Of a stretch of DNA of 64,000 nt, positions 1-11,845 are shown piece by piece. Location: NCBI GenBank assembly GCA_050084985.1, contig JBITNC010000001.1, positions 208,320,001-208,384,000 of the forward strand. The letters are read 5' to 3'. Numbering within the stretch: position 1 is the stretch's first letter; every line of letters begins with the position of its first letter. The stretch is from Nageia nagi (Eukaryota > Pinophyta). The notes beneath the pieces were generated by a model that was not told where the DNA came from, made no database searches, and saw only the letters and a program-made list of their open reading frames with translations. Position numbers and translations under genes: made by a program.

Positions 1-719
1 AAAAGTTTCATTGGATTAAATAATTATTCTCAAGATTCTCCATGGTCTTTTACCGAAATATGGTAGAATCTAAGCCTAAGTTGGATTTTATTCCTTTAAC
101 TATGATTTTTTCCTTATTATTTCAAAAATCCCAAATTTTCTCAAAGGATCCCAAACAATCCCACTTAATCCCATTAGGTCCCATTTGTACCCATTTTGAT
201 CCCAAATATCCCTAAAGTTTCCCAAATGATCCCAAATTATCTTTTAGAACCCTAACTTGAATTTAGGATTATTTACAGGTCATTGGGTAGTTTTGGGTTT
301 ATTGGGATTAATGACCTAATCGATCTCCTTCATATGTTTTATTAGTTTTATCAACTCTTAACAATTTATGATACCTATTAACCATTTTCAAATATTAACT
401 TCTATTCCTATTCATGTAATCATTACTAATCGTAGTATTGAATAATCATAATATTATTCTTAATAAAAAGGAGACTATATAATAAAATCAATACATTTAA
501 GGACAAACTCATCTATGTTTCATTTATAAATGCATAAATATAAAATAATCTTCATTGATCATTTCTAAGTTAATACAAGAATAATTACAAGAAGGTTAAA
601 CACACCTAGTAAAATTCATTTGTCAACATATAAGTTAATGAAAAAGTTTTCATAAATTTATTACAAATAATGACAAATAATCATAACTTGTAATGTAATA
701 CAAAGAAGTACATCATATC
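1..719. other. No gene seen; start of window
   Basis: AT-rich sequence without a coding frame I can support. It probably belongs to the same LTR-like repeat as 720-3451, but I could not align this part to the second copy near 31-32 kb. It holds a cluster of CCCA-type words near 120-250, listed separately. Confidence 0.4.
120..252. repeat. Cluster of degenerate TCCCA words
   Basis: About ten occurrences of TCCCA or TCCC(A/T), such as ATCCCAAA, ATCCCACTT and GTCCCATTT, are spaced roughly 10-16 bases apart. The spacing is irregular, so this is a decayed simple repeat or a cluster of related short words rather than a clean satellite. No function can be assigned from sequence. Confidence 0.45.
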
Positions 720-3451
720 ATATCATATCAATGAATTAATAATCCATCTTTGTTTCATCATGGAACACCTTCATCAATCAACGAGCATTGAGCATCAAAC
801 AACTCCATATTCCATTGGTGAATGGGTCAAGTACTAGGAAGAGGAGGATCATGACACTCTGACCATTATGAATTCCATTCTTTATTTTCTCTTTCTACTT
901 TATAAGCCTCAAGAGGATTTTAGATCCTTTTTGTATTACCTCCTTTCCTTGGCCAATTATTTCATTATGAAAAGGTTTAATCAACAATTTCAAGCTATTT
1001 TCCATATACACTATGCCATATTATTCATTACTTCTTCCTTTATATAATCTAATCCTTTTTCTACACATTAAATCCTATTGATAATAATATTACACCACTG
1101 CTAATCATATTTATATTTACTATTTATAATGATTTCTTAAACATCCAAGTCTTATCAATATTTTATAAGCAATCACTTCTTCCATTAAAATTTTTATAGT
1201 CCATTAAATATAAAATTGAATGAAACAAGGGTATGACACAAGAATAAGGGATATGTGATAGAATTGGCCATGTAGTTTCACTCTATTCTCATGCAAGGCA
1301 TATATAGGCGGGCTAATCTTTTTTATTTTATTTGTAGCCTTGGCTCAAAAAGTGCACAGAAATGAATCATAAGAAAATATCTAGATTAATGAAAAAGTGC
1401 CTAATAAATTTGTAGGATAACATGAATCTCAAATAAGATTTGGTTTTTTTATAGTAAACATTTAAATCCATGGGCTATTTGAGTTCCTAATAAATATCTA
1501 CAACCATTATCAACATTCTATCAATATATCATGGGGATTTGAGGATGGAAAGAATAATCATTAGAGTGTAACATTTTATTTATCTTTGTTAGTATTATCT
1601 AGTGTATGCAGATATGGAATCTTTTGAAGAAGAAAGAGTAATGGTTTCCTATTAGGTTTAGAAGTACTCTACCAAAATTAGGAGCCTTTTTTAGCATTCT
1701 CTAGGCAAGTGCTTATGATGAAGGCAAGAAAATCCATCATTGAGTAGTCTCAACATGGTTTTTCATCCATAGAGAGATCATAGGTATACTAGATTCAAGA
1801 ATTTACTAAACAATGTTTGTGCCTTACAAGCACTATAATGGTCTAAAGATATGCACAATATGGTTCTCAAAAAGGGCACTCTAAAATCATTTACCAAAGT
1901 ACTATTCTATGATGGAGCCTCAAGAAATTGGTATGCACCATCGATGAAATTAGATAGGGAATCCATCTAAAGAGGATTGAGATTATATCTGAGTTGAAAT
2001 TGCAAGCTATGTAGTAAGTGGAGGATCAAATCCAACACCCATCTCTCCTTTTAGCATGGTTATCATGAGAATGGAGGAAATAACACTCCTTTGTATATGG
2101 TTCTACCATATAAAAGAGTAAAAGGTACAAACTCTAGAAATAGTTTGACCAGAGTACATTTCCACACATAAAATGATGTTAAGGTAAAGAAGTAATAAAT
2201 ATTAGTAACAAATGTATCACATGGGTTCTAAGGAAATTCAAAAGATAATCAAAAGAGTTTAAACTATCCATGAGCCATGACGATATTAAATCTCCAAGGA
2301 CTGATTTTCACACTAATTAGTTTATAAGAGAAATAATAACTATTCTAGCCTTTATCAAAATAAGTAAAAACTATTCAATAAAAACAATAGAAAAGTGTTG
2401 TAAGGGAACCTTGTTTTAAGAAGGAGGAGAGAGGGCTCTACTCCATGGGCTTCAAAGGAGAAAACATAGATTAATTACTTAGTGAATGACTTATTTTCTT
2501 AGTGGTAGAAAGTATTTAACTAGTCCCATACAAATATCATAAAATACATTTGTACTAAGAAAGATAGATAGAAAGATGTTTCTCTTAATGTTCTATTCCT
2601 TTAGTTATAGCCAAGAAGATTCAAGTGTTTTCAAATGAACATCTCCTCATACCTTTAATAATTTTTGAGGTAGGTTTGCTTAAAGTTGTTGATGATTGCA
2701 ATGGTATTAAATACTTTTGAATTTTTTTTATTAACTAACAAATTAGTGTCAACTACTTTCCATACCTAACATAAGGAACCAAAACTAAGTAGGGTCATTA
2801 CTCCATTATTTTCCTAACCATTAAATATCTTGTAACACCATAAGGTGACCTTAGTATTTTTTTAATAGTATTTTTACTATTAGCCCTATGTGACAATAGT
2901 ATGGGCACTTATTTTTAATTTTTTACTCCATTTAAATTTATTTTTCTAACCTTATGTACATTTTCAAATTTAAATAAGGTATATTCTTTTTTCCCTCTAT
3001 TTTTAAATTCAAAATTCAAAACTTAACAAGGGAAATACACCTTTATCTGTGATAGTCACCTTGTCCTACAAGGAAAGATTACTATTTCACACATATTTGC
3101 AAATATATTTCTATAAAAAAATCAATAATCATAACAATTATTCTACATGCAAGTACATGATTTATAATGGTCATAGAGTGTGTCATTGATTCAACCCCAA
3201 TCATTTCCTCCTTCTTACCCTTCTGTTGCCATCACCAATTCACCTTTGTTCCTTAGGATCTTTGGATCACTTTTCCATCATAAGGCAACCTATGACCTAT
3301 GTCAAAATATCTCAAAGCCAACATCATATTGTCATAAATGATACATATTCTCATATCAAATTCATTATCACCATAACATTATTCAAACATGATCCATCCA
3401 AATCCTTGATGGTACTTGAGGTCAAATAGTGTCTTGATGTGGGTCATGACA
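720..3451 (-). repeat. LTR-like repeat, family B, copy A
   Basis: Two blocks align with the insertion at 29839-33889: about 770-1000 with 31930-32120, and about 2510-3451 with 32640-33889. Both copies end in GGGTCAT(G/T)ACA, which on the minus strand is an LTR-like start, TGT(C/A)ATGACCC. Between the blocks copy A is about 1 kb longer. That extra part (about 1000-2510) includes a short stretch near 1890-1950 that reads like the W-Y region of a Gypsy gag, too short to call. No open gene is present. The left end lies before or near the window start. Confidence 0.55.
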
Positions 3452-3489
3452 TATTTGAAGGAAAATTGAAAACTTAGGAACAATGTATA

Positions 3490-5340
3490 GTAGCCCAATA
3501 GACATAGGCACCAATATAAACAAAGTTTCCAATGCAATTATTCAAGAGCATACAATTAAATTATTAGGGAAAGGTAATTTCAATTTTGGATTTATTACAT
3601 TCTATTAGAGAATATGTAGTATATTATTGTAGAAAAATATATAAATACAAAGCTATTTGAGATAATAAGGGAATTATCTTTTAGCACAAGTCCTATTGAT
3701 GGTGGTTAATAGTATATCATGATAAATCAAGAGGAGGAGCAAATTCTAGAATAAACATAAGTAGAACCCTCTCATGATGATACAATTCTAGATAGCCCTC
3801 AACAAAAAGAAGTAAATGTTGATTCTGACATAGATGAAGATGCATTCACTAATATTCCACCCATTTTTCCATTTAAAATAATGATACCTTTAAGTAGCTG
3901 ACTGATTTTAGCAAATTCAAAAAATCTAATGAAGAATAGTTTAACAAAATAGGAAAGAAAGCACAAAAAATTCTTGAACAAATCCAAATTGAAATAGCTA
4001 TAGATATTAGGAAATAAATTTTTAAAATTTCTATCAAACAAGTTGAGGAATCTATAGGGAAATGTTCAAATTTAAAATGTATTTCTTTACAGTTGAAATT
4101 AAACAAGATTAGCTACATAGATAAAAGAAAAATTATAAAAATTAACATGACTCTGATCGATGCAGATGTTGTTTTGCTAAAGAGAAAAGTAGAGAAACTT
4201 GAAAGGAAAAAGGTTTCAGATGAATAGAAAGAGAAATTTCATCAAACTTAGAAAGCTTTATTAAATAAATAAATTTAAGAGCTACATGATGCAATGGACT
4301 CTTCAAAGCTAACCAAAGCTTTAGAAGAGAAAGAAGAAGAATTTAAAATCAAAAGTATTAAAGTGAATATGAAAAATGGTCAGATAGAAGATTTGGAGTT
4401 AGAATTAGATGCTTTTAAAGCTACTATGAAGAGTAAAGAGGTGGACTATAAAACATTGGAATATGAAAAGAAGAAGCTTTACGGTGACTTTAAAAATTTG
4501 CAAGATTCTTAAATAAATAAAGACACAAAATTGAAGACAAAAATAAAATATTTTGCAAATATGAAGACAAAGTGTGAAGGAAAACTAAAAATTTAAGAAA
4601 AGACTCTAGTATACCAATAGATGCAAGAACCAATACAAATAAAGTTGCCAATGGAATCATTGAAGGACATAAGATTAAATTATTAGGGAAAGGTAATTCT
4701 AGTTTTGGATTTATTACATTTTATTAGAGAATATTTAGTATGTTTTGATAGGAAAATATATAAATACAAAGCTATTTTACACAAGAAAAGTAAAATTTTA
4801 AAGATGAATTATGAAAATATGGAGATCATAAGAGCCATGAATCATAAGGAAGCAATAAAACTTGATACAGATGAATCATATGATTAGATTTTGGCTATGA
4901 CTCAAAAGTTTGCTCACTTGTATGAACTTATGATGTGCACTAAGAAATGTATAATGTTACTAACTCCAACTATAAATAAGTTGAATAATGCTCTAAAGGT
5001 TTTTGATAGAAATAAGATTCCTCCCTTGTATAAAGAATATAATAATGTGTACACTCTTGAAGAAATAAATACATTCAATGATCAAGCTTAGAAATAGGTT
5101 AATACTTTTATAGATTGAATAGAGATAAATTTTGAAGATAAGTTCTTAAAATTCAATCATGAAATGATGAAAGTAGAGGCATGGGAAGTAGAGTTGGCTA
5201 AAATGAAATCAAATATCAACTTAAGGATAATTAATCAATTTGTTTTATTAGCTCTACTCACTTAGAAGACTAAAATTCTGAGAGATGACAAATGGTTAAA
5301 GGCCCTTGCAATTTTTCCTAAGGATGGAATAACATAAGTT
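3490..5340 (+). pseudogene. Family U repeat-borne protein, decayed, coiled coil
   Basis: This is a broken plus-strand coding region in several frames with many stops. The best stretch (4294-4509) is a Lys/Glu-rich heptad-like coiled coil starting MDSSKLTKALEEKEEEF. Downstream, 4705-5091 reads through one stop as a region with the motifs FIREYLVCFDRKIYKYKA and LNNALKVFDRNKIPPLYKEY. The same order of features (coiled coil, then an F-(I/A)-R-x-Y-(L/V) motif, then a KCL/LNKL region) recurs on the minus strand at 35640-36730, so both are copies of one repeat-borne protein. I do not recognise the family. Neither copy shows transposase, protease or RT motifs. Confidence 0.5.
3501..3655 (+). repeat. 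Direct repeat of 4619-4776
   Basis: About 155 bases match 4619-4776 closely; both contain AAATTATTAGGGAAAGGTAA and end in AAATACAAAGCTATTT. A second short pair follows: 3673-3735 matches about 5727-5785 (AGCACAAGTCCTATTG). The left copies lie together while the right ones are 950 bases apart, so an internal segment was duplicated or inserted inside the family U copy. Confidence 0.75.
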
Positions 5341-6689
5341 GTATTTTATACATATTGATATAGTTTTATCTGAGTTTATGATTTGATGGCATATGTCCAC
5401 CAATTGGTCATCAGAATATATACTTATACATATTTTTGAGAAATAAGAAGATTTTTGTATGAGTATAGTTTAGTTTGATCCTTTACTATTTAACAAAATG
5501 TTGATATTTAATCAATTTTGAACATATGTTATAGTATTTGATTTTGAAAGAGATCCAACAGTAATGGTATGGATAAGATTTATTGAAATAGTAAAAAAAT
5601 GGAATATAATTATACTTAGCCATTTTTTTAATGTTTTACAGAGCATTTGATTTTGATAGAGATTTAGTTGTGTGGAGTATAATGAATTCTACCAAAATAA
5701 TAAAAAATCAAATGTATTAATTTTTTTAGCACAAGTCCTATTGGTGGTGGTTAATCATATATCATGATAAATCATAGTTAGATTAACTACATGCAATATT
5801 TCAATTTTTGAGATTTGAGTTCCAACCATCTAGTTTAAAGTATGCTTAAACAATTCCATCAAAATAATGATAATTCCTTTGTATTTGATTTTGATGGGTA
5901 TTTCCAAATTCTAATACATGTAAATACTTTCAAAATTTTGGTGAAATACATTTACTTTTCAAGAAGATGGTTGTAACTATCAAATTCAAACTTTCAAGTT
6001 TTGATCAATTTGGAGGGTCTTAATACATGCAAAAGGATGATTTATATCTTTATATGTTTAAATAAGAGTTTTAAATCTTATTAGAGAATCAAATTTGATA
6101 TTTTATAAATATCTAATTAGTTACAAATATTTTATAGTTTGTTAGTATTTTTTTAGAAGTTAGTTAGAATATTCTCTCGAAAGAGAAGCTATATATAATA
6201 CTTTCATTAAAGGATAAAGGGGTAAAATATAGTAGATATTTCCCCTATTTTGTACTAGTGCTATTAATTATGAAATACAACTTATTTCTTGATCTCTTAA
6301 CTATAATTTATCTTGCATTATTCTTAAATTGTTATGTAATATGTTTATTTGCACTTTAGGGATTATAAAAGTTTATCAATGGTTAATATGTATCTATAAA
6401 ATGCTTTGTAGAATATAGTTACTTAGAATATCATATTTTATTTGGTTTATATAAAATCAAACTATCTGATCAACTTGGATTCTACTTAAATATATGCTTG
6501 AGCTAGTTTGGATATTGTTTTTTCTTATTTGTAATCCATTACACTAGAATTTTAAGTTTATTTTAGTTCTAAAAGTTTATTTTTGCACCCTTACCTTTTG
6601 GTAAACCCTAGCCTGATCTAGATAGGAACCAACTTTCTTTAGAGATTGAGTTTTAGTTTTAAAGGCAATTCATTATAATTATTGTTATG
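5341..6689. other. No gene seen between family U and C1
   Basis: AT-rich sequence without a supported frame. It contains the partner of the short repeat at 3673-3735. The left end of element C1 is lost somewhere near 6690, so an undetected junction lies here. Confidence 0.4.
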
Positions 6690-6960
6690 ACTTAGATACA
6701 TGGGTGCATATGTAAAATTACCACATCTTAGTCAATAGTAATCTCATTGGTGGGTAGGTGAAAGGTATTAGTCCTCTCAGATCACCTCTCCATCAAGGCT
6801 ATGAGTAGCTAGCTACTCACACATATGGAGCATGAAGGAAGTTTTCCATACCTACATTCTTTAATATCTTGATCTCATCTTCTATGAGCTTTTCCCTCCA
6901 TACTATGTGTTTCTTCTAGCTATAGGACATAGACTCAAGTTCCATCAAGAATTAATGACA
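6690..6960 (-). pseudogene. Plant mobile domain (PMD) protein, 5' fragment
   Basis: With one frameshift, the minus strand reads MELESMSYS, then W-R-E-K-L, HAPYV and ALMERWSERTNTFHLPTNE. The last segment matches the signature opening of the plant mobile domain (MAIN/MAIL-like, 'aminotransferase-like' in older annotation), where A-L-x-E-R-W-x-x-E-T-x-T-F-H-L-P is followed by an E-x-T-I-T segment. The presumed ATG is at 6945. Just upstream (minus strand) is TTTTTATTGCAG, a good 3' splice acceptor at 6961-6972, so this looks like an internal or second exon. The copy stops near 6690; the homologous gene at 25130-26978 continues much further. It is antisense to the LTR element C1 that carries it. 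Confidence 0.7.
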
Positions 6961-7733
6961 CTGCAATAAAAAATGATAAGGTATGTATTAGTCATTCTTA
7001 CAAAGTTTGTTCAAAACATAATGTACAAATTTTATTTCATTATTTTTAACACAATAAAAATAAATACAGCTAGATAAACATTTCCCTAACTCAAAAATCA
7101 CTTTGCCCTGCTAGTACTTGCATTAACATTAGCACCTATGCTATGCTCTCTACAGTAACATTTTTCAAAATTTGGGAGAAAAATTATTCCACACTTATGA
7201 AGCCATAAAAATATGTTCTAACATCTAAATAAGACCTCTAAATTCAAATTTGTCACAATCCTAGGTGCAAAAACTTAACCCTAGATATCTAACCAATATT
7301 TCTCATTTTATAATTAAAATTACATATTACACTACATATTCATAAGGTAATGATCCTAATAACGTACCACATATGCAAAAACACTATTGTCACAAAGTAG
7401 GTAATCCCTATGGTTGTCTTGCTCTATAATCTTCATATTAAAAGCTAAAAAATAAGTTAATACTCTTGCCAAAAAAAAATAAAAATAATCTAAATCACTC
7501 CTATTCAAATATTAAAATACTCACCTTGTAATGTAATCCCTCCATAACCTATAAATATTCTCTATAGGGATTACCACATTCCTCTTGGACTAGAGCTCAG
7601 ATTGTAAATAGTGAATATGCAAAATAGACACAATTTAGGCCTATTTAAAATCAAATTAATACATAATTAATGAGGCAAATAATAATTGATAGCCACCTCA
7701 TGTATCTAACCTTGTCAAATCATAAATTTCCAC
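6961..7733. other. C1 internal noncoding region upstream of the PMD gene
   Basis: Aligns loosely with 26979-27640 of element C2, including a shared Leu/Ser-poor, AT-rich stretch and the phrase CTTGCTCT(A/G)TAATCTTCAT. No frame is supported. It probably holds the intron or promoter side of the antisense PMD gene. Confidence 0.5.
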
Positions 7734-7738
7734 CTTGT

Positions 7739-8342
7739 TGTAGTAGCTAAATAATACAATTAATGCAAATGGGGTTTATTAATACACTATTGCTCCACTT
7801 TGTAAATATTAATGCATATATCAAAAACATGGCAATAACATGTAGTAGGAATACAATAGTGTTTACTTAGGTTCTATATTTATTCTATTAATCATAAAAT
7901 GCACAAAAGGTAGAGCATACATTCATGAACAAGTATGTCACTGGCATTCTAGAATTAGTACGCTATAGACATAGTAAGATAAGTCAAATTACAAATGCGA
8001 ACAAGAATGTCACGATGAGCAAAGTAGCAAATAATCAAATTATGAAAATACATACAAACTTATAGAATAATAGATGTGCAATGTAGATAGATAAAGCAAG
8101 TGATAATCCTTGTATTAGCTTTAAATGATTATTTTTCCATGATTCACTCATGATCTATAGATCATCAAATGATACCTTTATATATGATACGATTTTACTA
8201 GACTTTGATATTTTGATCCCTTATAAATCCATAAGATGGTGTACACCTCTTTTATAAATTTTAATCCCTTTTTACATAATAATCTATTAAGGGATTAAAA
8301 TGATTTATTAAATACATAAAGGTTCATTTTGAGGCATCTAAA
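7739..8342 (-). repeat. T1 3' LTR
   Basis: 604 bp. Plus-strand ends are TGTAGTAGCTAAAT and GGCATCTAAA; the last two bases were CA in the partner LTR (GGCATCTACA at 16070). It aligns along its length with 15419-16070, which is longer mainly because of a 28-bp triplication. Confidence 0.9.
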
Positions 8343-8357
8343 TTTGCCCCTCTTTAG
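8343..8357 (-). promoter_or_regulatory. T1 polypurine tract
   Basis: Minus strand reads AAAGAGGGGCAAAT immediately before the 3' LTR, the expected plus-strand DNA primer site. Confidence 0.75.
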
Positions 8358-8529
8358 ATGTATGATTGAAGTAATGAAATTACATGTCCAAAGAAGAAGT
8401 GTAATCAAGGCATAGAAGAAAAGTTTTTGATATTTTTGTTGATGTTGTATTTTGTTGAATGATGTTAAGGATTTTTATGCTGTCCCCCTTTTGAATTAGG
8501 TGCCCCAAGAAAGATCCTTAAGTGGAGTA

Positions 8530-8865
8530 GCCAAGGAAAAAGCTTCTAAAGAAGTTGTCTTTAGGAATACTATTTGGATGATGTTTGGATGACTATGAAA
8601 ATCCATATCTAAGGCTAGAGATGGAATCTATGATGTGCCTCCTTTATACTATCTCAATCATGAATCTAGCCATTCCATCATGTTTGATACTCAGGAACCA
8701 TTCACACTTACATCCATGCTTCAAAATGGAGAGGTTACACTTCGGATTGGTGGAAATGAATATGAAATGTACACTATAGGTGGCCCAATAGATTATGAGC
8801 ATAGTGCTAGCACCCTAGTTTTGATTATAATTTTCTTCTATTCTATTGGATCTATGTTCCTATGA
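8530..8865 (+). pseudogene. Antisense ORF of T1, unrecognised
   Basis: Between the integrase and the 3' LTR, the strand opposite to T1 has a frame reading DVPPLYYLNHESSHSIMFD, then TLTSMLQNGEVTLRIGG and NEYEMYTIGGP. An upstream piece in another frame (MDDYENPYLRLEME) would join with a single frameshift near 8625. The amino-acid mix looks like real protein rather than noise. Antisense ORFs in this position are known from Tat-branch elements. I do not recognise the product, and no membrane segment or zinc motif is visible. After 8806 the sequence runs into the region that is also found inverted at 10600-10637. Confidence 0.45.
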
Positions 8866-8887
8866 TAAAATGTTAGTCATAAAATAA

Positions 8888-9440
8888 TGATGGATGCACA
8901 GTAAGTTGTTTCATCAATTGGAGATGATTCAATGTCAACATCTTGCTCATGGTTGCATTGTTGGTTTATCTTTTAAGTGAGTGAACTCTCACTACCTGTA
9001 TCAATGGAAATCGATGATTATATGTTTGTATGTATATGATCCAATGATAGTATGGTTTACATGGGTTTAAAGAAAAAACCATGTGGATACACAACAAAAT
9101 GTATCATCCATTGGAGATGATACAATATCAACAAATTACTAATGGTCGTATCATCAATTTACTTTTAAATGAGTGAACTCTCACTAGCTATTTCATTAGC
9201 CATTAGTGATCATATGTTTGTATTTATATGATCCAAATACATTATGCTTTAGATGTTTTTAAAGAAAAAAACCATGTGGATACATAGTAAGTTGTATCTT
9301 CCATTAATGATGAGTCAATGTCAACAACTTGTTAGTGATTGTATTGCCAATTTGTTTTTAAATGAGTGAATGCTCACTAGCCATTTCATTGACCATTGGT
9401 AATAATGCATTTTTATGTCCATGATCTTAAGATAGTAGAC
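8888..9440. repeat. 193-bp tandem repeat, three copies
   Basis: Units start near 8888, 9081 and 9274, marked by ATG(T)GGAT(A/G)CA(C/T). Each contains GAGTGAA(C/T)(T/G)CTCACTA and a block with ATATGTTTGTAT. The third unit fades near 9440. An inverted copy of about one and a half units is at 10341-10637. Tandem repeats before the 3' LTR are common in Tat elements. Confidence 0.85.
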
Positions 9441-9599
9441 TATCAATTTTTTTTTACATGCCACCGACATCATGCTAACAGTTAAGCATGTCATTGACAC
9501 TATGTTCTACATGGATCTGTACATAAAATAAAAATGAATTATGCCCCTGTATTTGATGTGAATTATGTTGTAGGGGTACAAAGCTATTCTTGTCAAGCA

Positions 9600-11200
9600 T
9601 AAAAATGCTTGATATGGATGACATTGAAGGTTTTTGGTTCTTCCTTGCCATCCAAAGTTTATAACATGTATGCTCTTGATCCTATTATATCAACAACAAC
9701 ATATGGTCCCAACCAATCGGGTTCAAATTTGACTTTAGCCTCCTCATTTGCTATTGTTTTATTGATATTCTCTTTTAAGATTAGGTCCCTTATTTTGAAC
9801 TCTTTAGATTTTATCTTCTTACTAAATGCTCTCTTAATTTTGGCATGGTATACCTTTTGATGATCAATGGCTATGATTCATTTTTCATCTAATATCTCTA
9901 ACTATTGCAATCTTGCTTTTCTTGCATCTTCATCTAAAATATCACTTTGTAAAGAAATCCTAAGCAAAGGAATCTCTAACTCAAGTGGTAAAATGGCCTC
10001 ATATCCATATATCAATGAAAAGGAGGTTATCCCAGTGGCTATTTGGACACTAGTTCTATAGGCCCATAATGCATATGGCAATTGCTCATGCCAATCTCTT
10101 TTGTACTTATCCCATGTTTTGGTAAGAATACTCTTAAGTGTCTTGTTTGTTGATTTAGCTTAACCATTGCCTTAAGGGCAGTAAACTAAAGAATAGGTTT
10201 GTGTGATGTGAAATTTTTTACAAAATACTTGCATATATTTGCCTCTTGCCTTTGTTTATTTTAGTACTAATGATGATTTGCTTGAATACATGGGGGCACA
10301 TTCAAAATTGCCCAAATCTAATGAAAAATGTCATGCCTCTTATAGTGTATCCACATGGTTTTTTCTTTGAACCCATATAAAGCATACTATCTTTGAATCA
10401 TATACATACAAACATATTATAGTTGATGACCATTAATATGGCTAGTGAGAGTTCACTCACTTAAAAGATAAACTGATGATGCAACCATGAGCAAGATGTT
10501 GATATTGGATCATCTCCAATGGACCAAATAACTTAATATGCATTAATATTTGTTTTATGATTAACATTTCATTGCAGGTACATATATATAACAAAACTAA
10601 ATAAAATTATAGTGAAAACTAGGGTGCTAGCACCATGGTCACCATTATCCATGATCAACCTTTGTGGTACATAAAATCTAGTGATGATGTATTCTGTAAG
10701 GAATGCAATAATCATTTCTTATATAACTAACTTCATGGGGATGGATTCCATCCACTTGGTAGTATATTCTATAGTTGTGATGATAAATTTGTTCCCTTCT
10801 TTAGAATGAGGATTAATCATGCCAATCAAATCTATGCCCCAAGTAGCAAAGGGCCATGGAAAAATAATGGAATTGAGTTCTTGAGTGGGCTATTTTTCTA
10901 AAATTTGCATGCTTTTTGTATGGCACACATGCTTTCACATGAGTTTGATAATATTCTACCATAGTGGGCTAGCATTACCCTATTCTCAATATCTTTGTAT
11001 AAAGAGCTTTGGAATGAAAATGACCACATTATATTCCATCATTTGCTTGCTCTAAAGTAGTAACTATCTCATTTTGTGTTAAACATCTCAACAAAGCACC
11101 ATCAAAGGATCTTCTATATAAAATATCATCAATGATAACATATTTCATAGCAATCCTTCTCAATATTAGTCTATCATTATTAGTATATCTAGAGGGAATA
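9600..11200 (-). pseudogene. T1 integrase, split by an inverted insertion
   Basis: Catalyses strand transfer of element DNA in the family. On the minus strand the zinc-binding region reads around NDGI-CGHFHSKALYKDIENR (about 11060-10960), then the core: WGIDLIGMINPHSKEGNKFI with the first Asp, and LIMDNG with the second. The frame is then interrupted at 10637-10262 by foreign sequence and resumes with CP-stop-GNG-stop-AKSTNKTLKS, where the usual catalytic Glu of QAEST is Lys. Next come KTWDKYKRDWHEQLPYALWA and SLIYGYEAILPLELEIP, and a C-terminal segment with FEPDWLGPYVVVDIIGS (near 9680-9740). Stops, the insertion and the Glu-to-Lys change make it inactive. Confidence 0.85.
10262..10637 (+). 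repeat. Inverted chimeric insert inside T1 integrase
   Basis: Read on the plus strand, 10262-10340 encodes TNDDLLEYMGAHSKLPKSNE, matching T1's own protease-RT linker (minus strand near 12810-12860, NTNDDLLEYLGAHLEFSKSN). It is joined directly to 10341-10637, which is the sense-strand version of the 193-bp repeat region and the 8806-8880 flank. So the insert has family sense opposite to T1 and lacks RT, RNase H and integrase between the two parts. It probably came from an internally deleted relative. Confidence 0.75.
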
Positions 11201-11210
11201 CTTTTATCTC

Positions 11211-11845
11211 TTATGTAGCTATAGATATCAAAATACTAGCATTGAAAAGCATCATCATTAGAAATAAGATAGGAAAAATAGAATGAATATGATTTGTGTA
11301 AGATGGAGAACTTAACTTATGGATAGTGAGAATAGTCTCCTCATAATCAAGCTCAATTGGTACCAAAGAGGCTATGCTTGCCATAACATCTACATATCTC
11401 TTATTAGTCCTAGGAATGGTCTCAATAGTATACCTATCAAGTCTACCTAGCAACTTAATCACAACCACCGTATAAGGCCTTAGCTTCTCATTTTTAGTAT
11501 CATAAGTACTCTTCACTTGGTTGATAATAAGATATGAGTCCCCATAAATTTCTATGTCAATAATTTTTAATTTTAAAGTCACCTTTAATCTTAGTATAAA
11601 AGCTACCCTTACTTTGTGAATACATCTAGAACCATAAAAATAAGGATCTAGAATACAAGCTCATCCTATAGAAGATAAATATAATCATTAGAGATGGATA
11701 TCTCTTCAAATTCACATTGTTGGTGCCCAATTGATAGGTTGTCAAGTCATTGGTACCATGGATCCTCCTCAAAAATATTAGGAAATTCTTTATGGACAAC
11801 CTCCTTATCTTCCCAAGGGAAATCTAGTATCATATCTATAATGGC
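11211..11845 (-). pseudogene. T1 second (archaeal-type) RNase H
   Basis: The 11211-11582 frame contains IDIEIYGDSYLIINQVKSTY, then LRPYTVVVIKLLGRLDRY and IETIPRTNKRYVDVMASIAS. This is the late half of the extra RNase H found in Tat-branch Ty3/Gypsy elements (I-x-G-D-S-x-L-I-x-N-Q-V, then I-P-R-x-x-N-x-x-A-D). The early half, with its D-G-S motif and N-x-A-E-Y-E segment, is not readable between 11583 and 11845, where the frame is broken. The domain follows the ordinary RNase H and precedes the integrase zinc region, as expected. Confidence 0.8.

Noticed and set aside
3226-3429. 67-residue frame at the end of repeat A
   Set aside because: The matching part of B (33650-33850) does not keep the frame.
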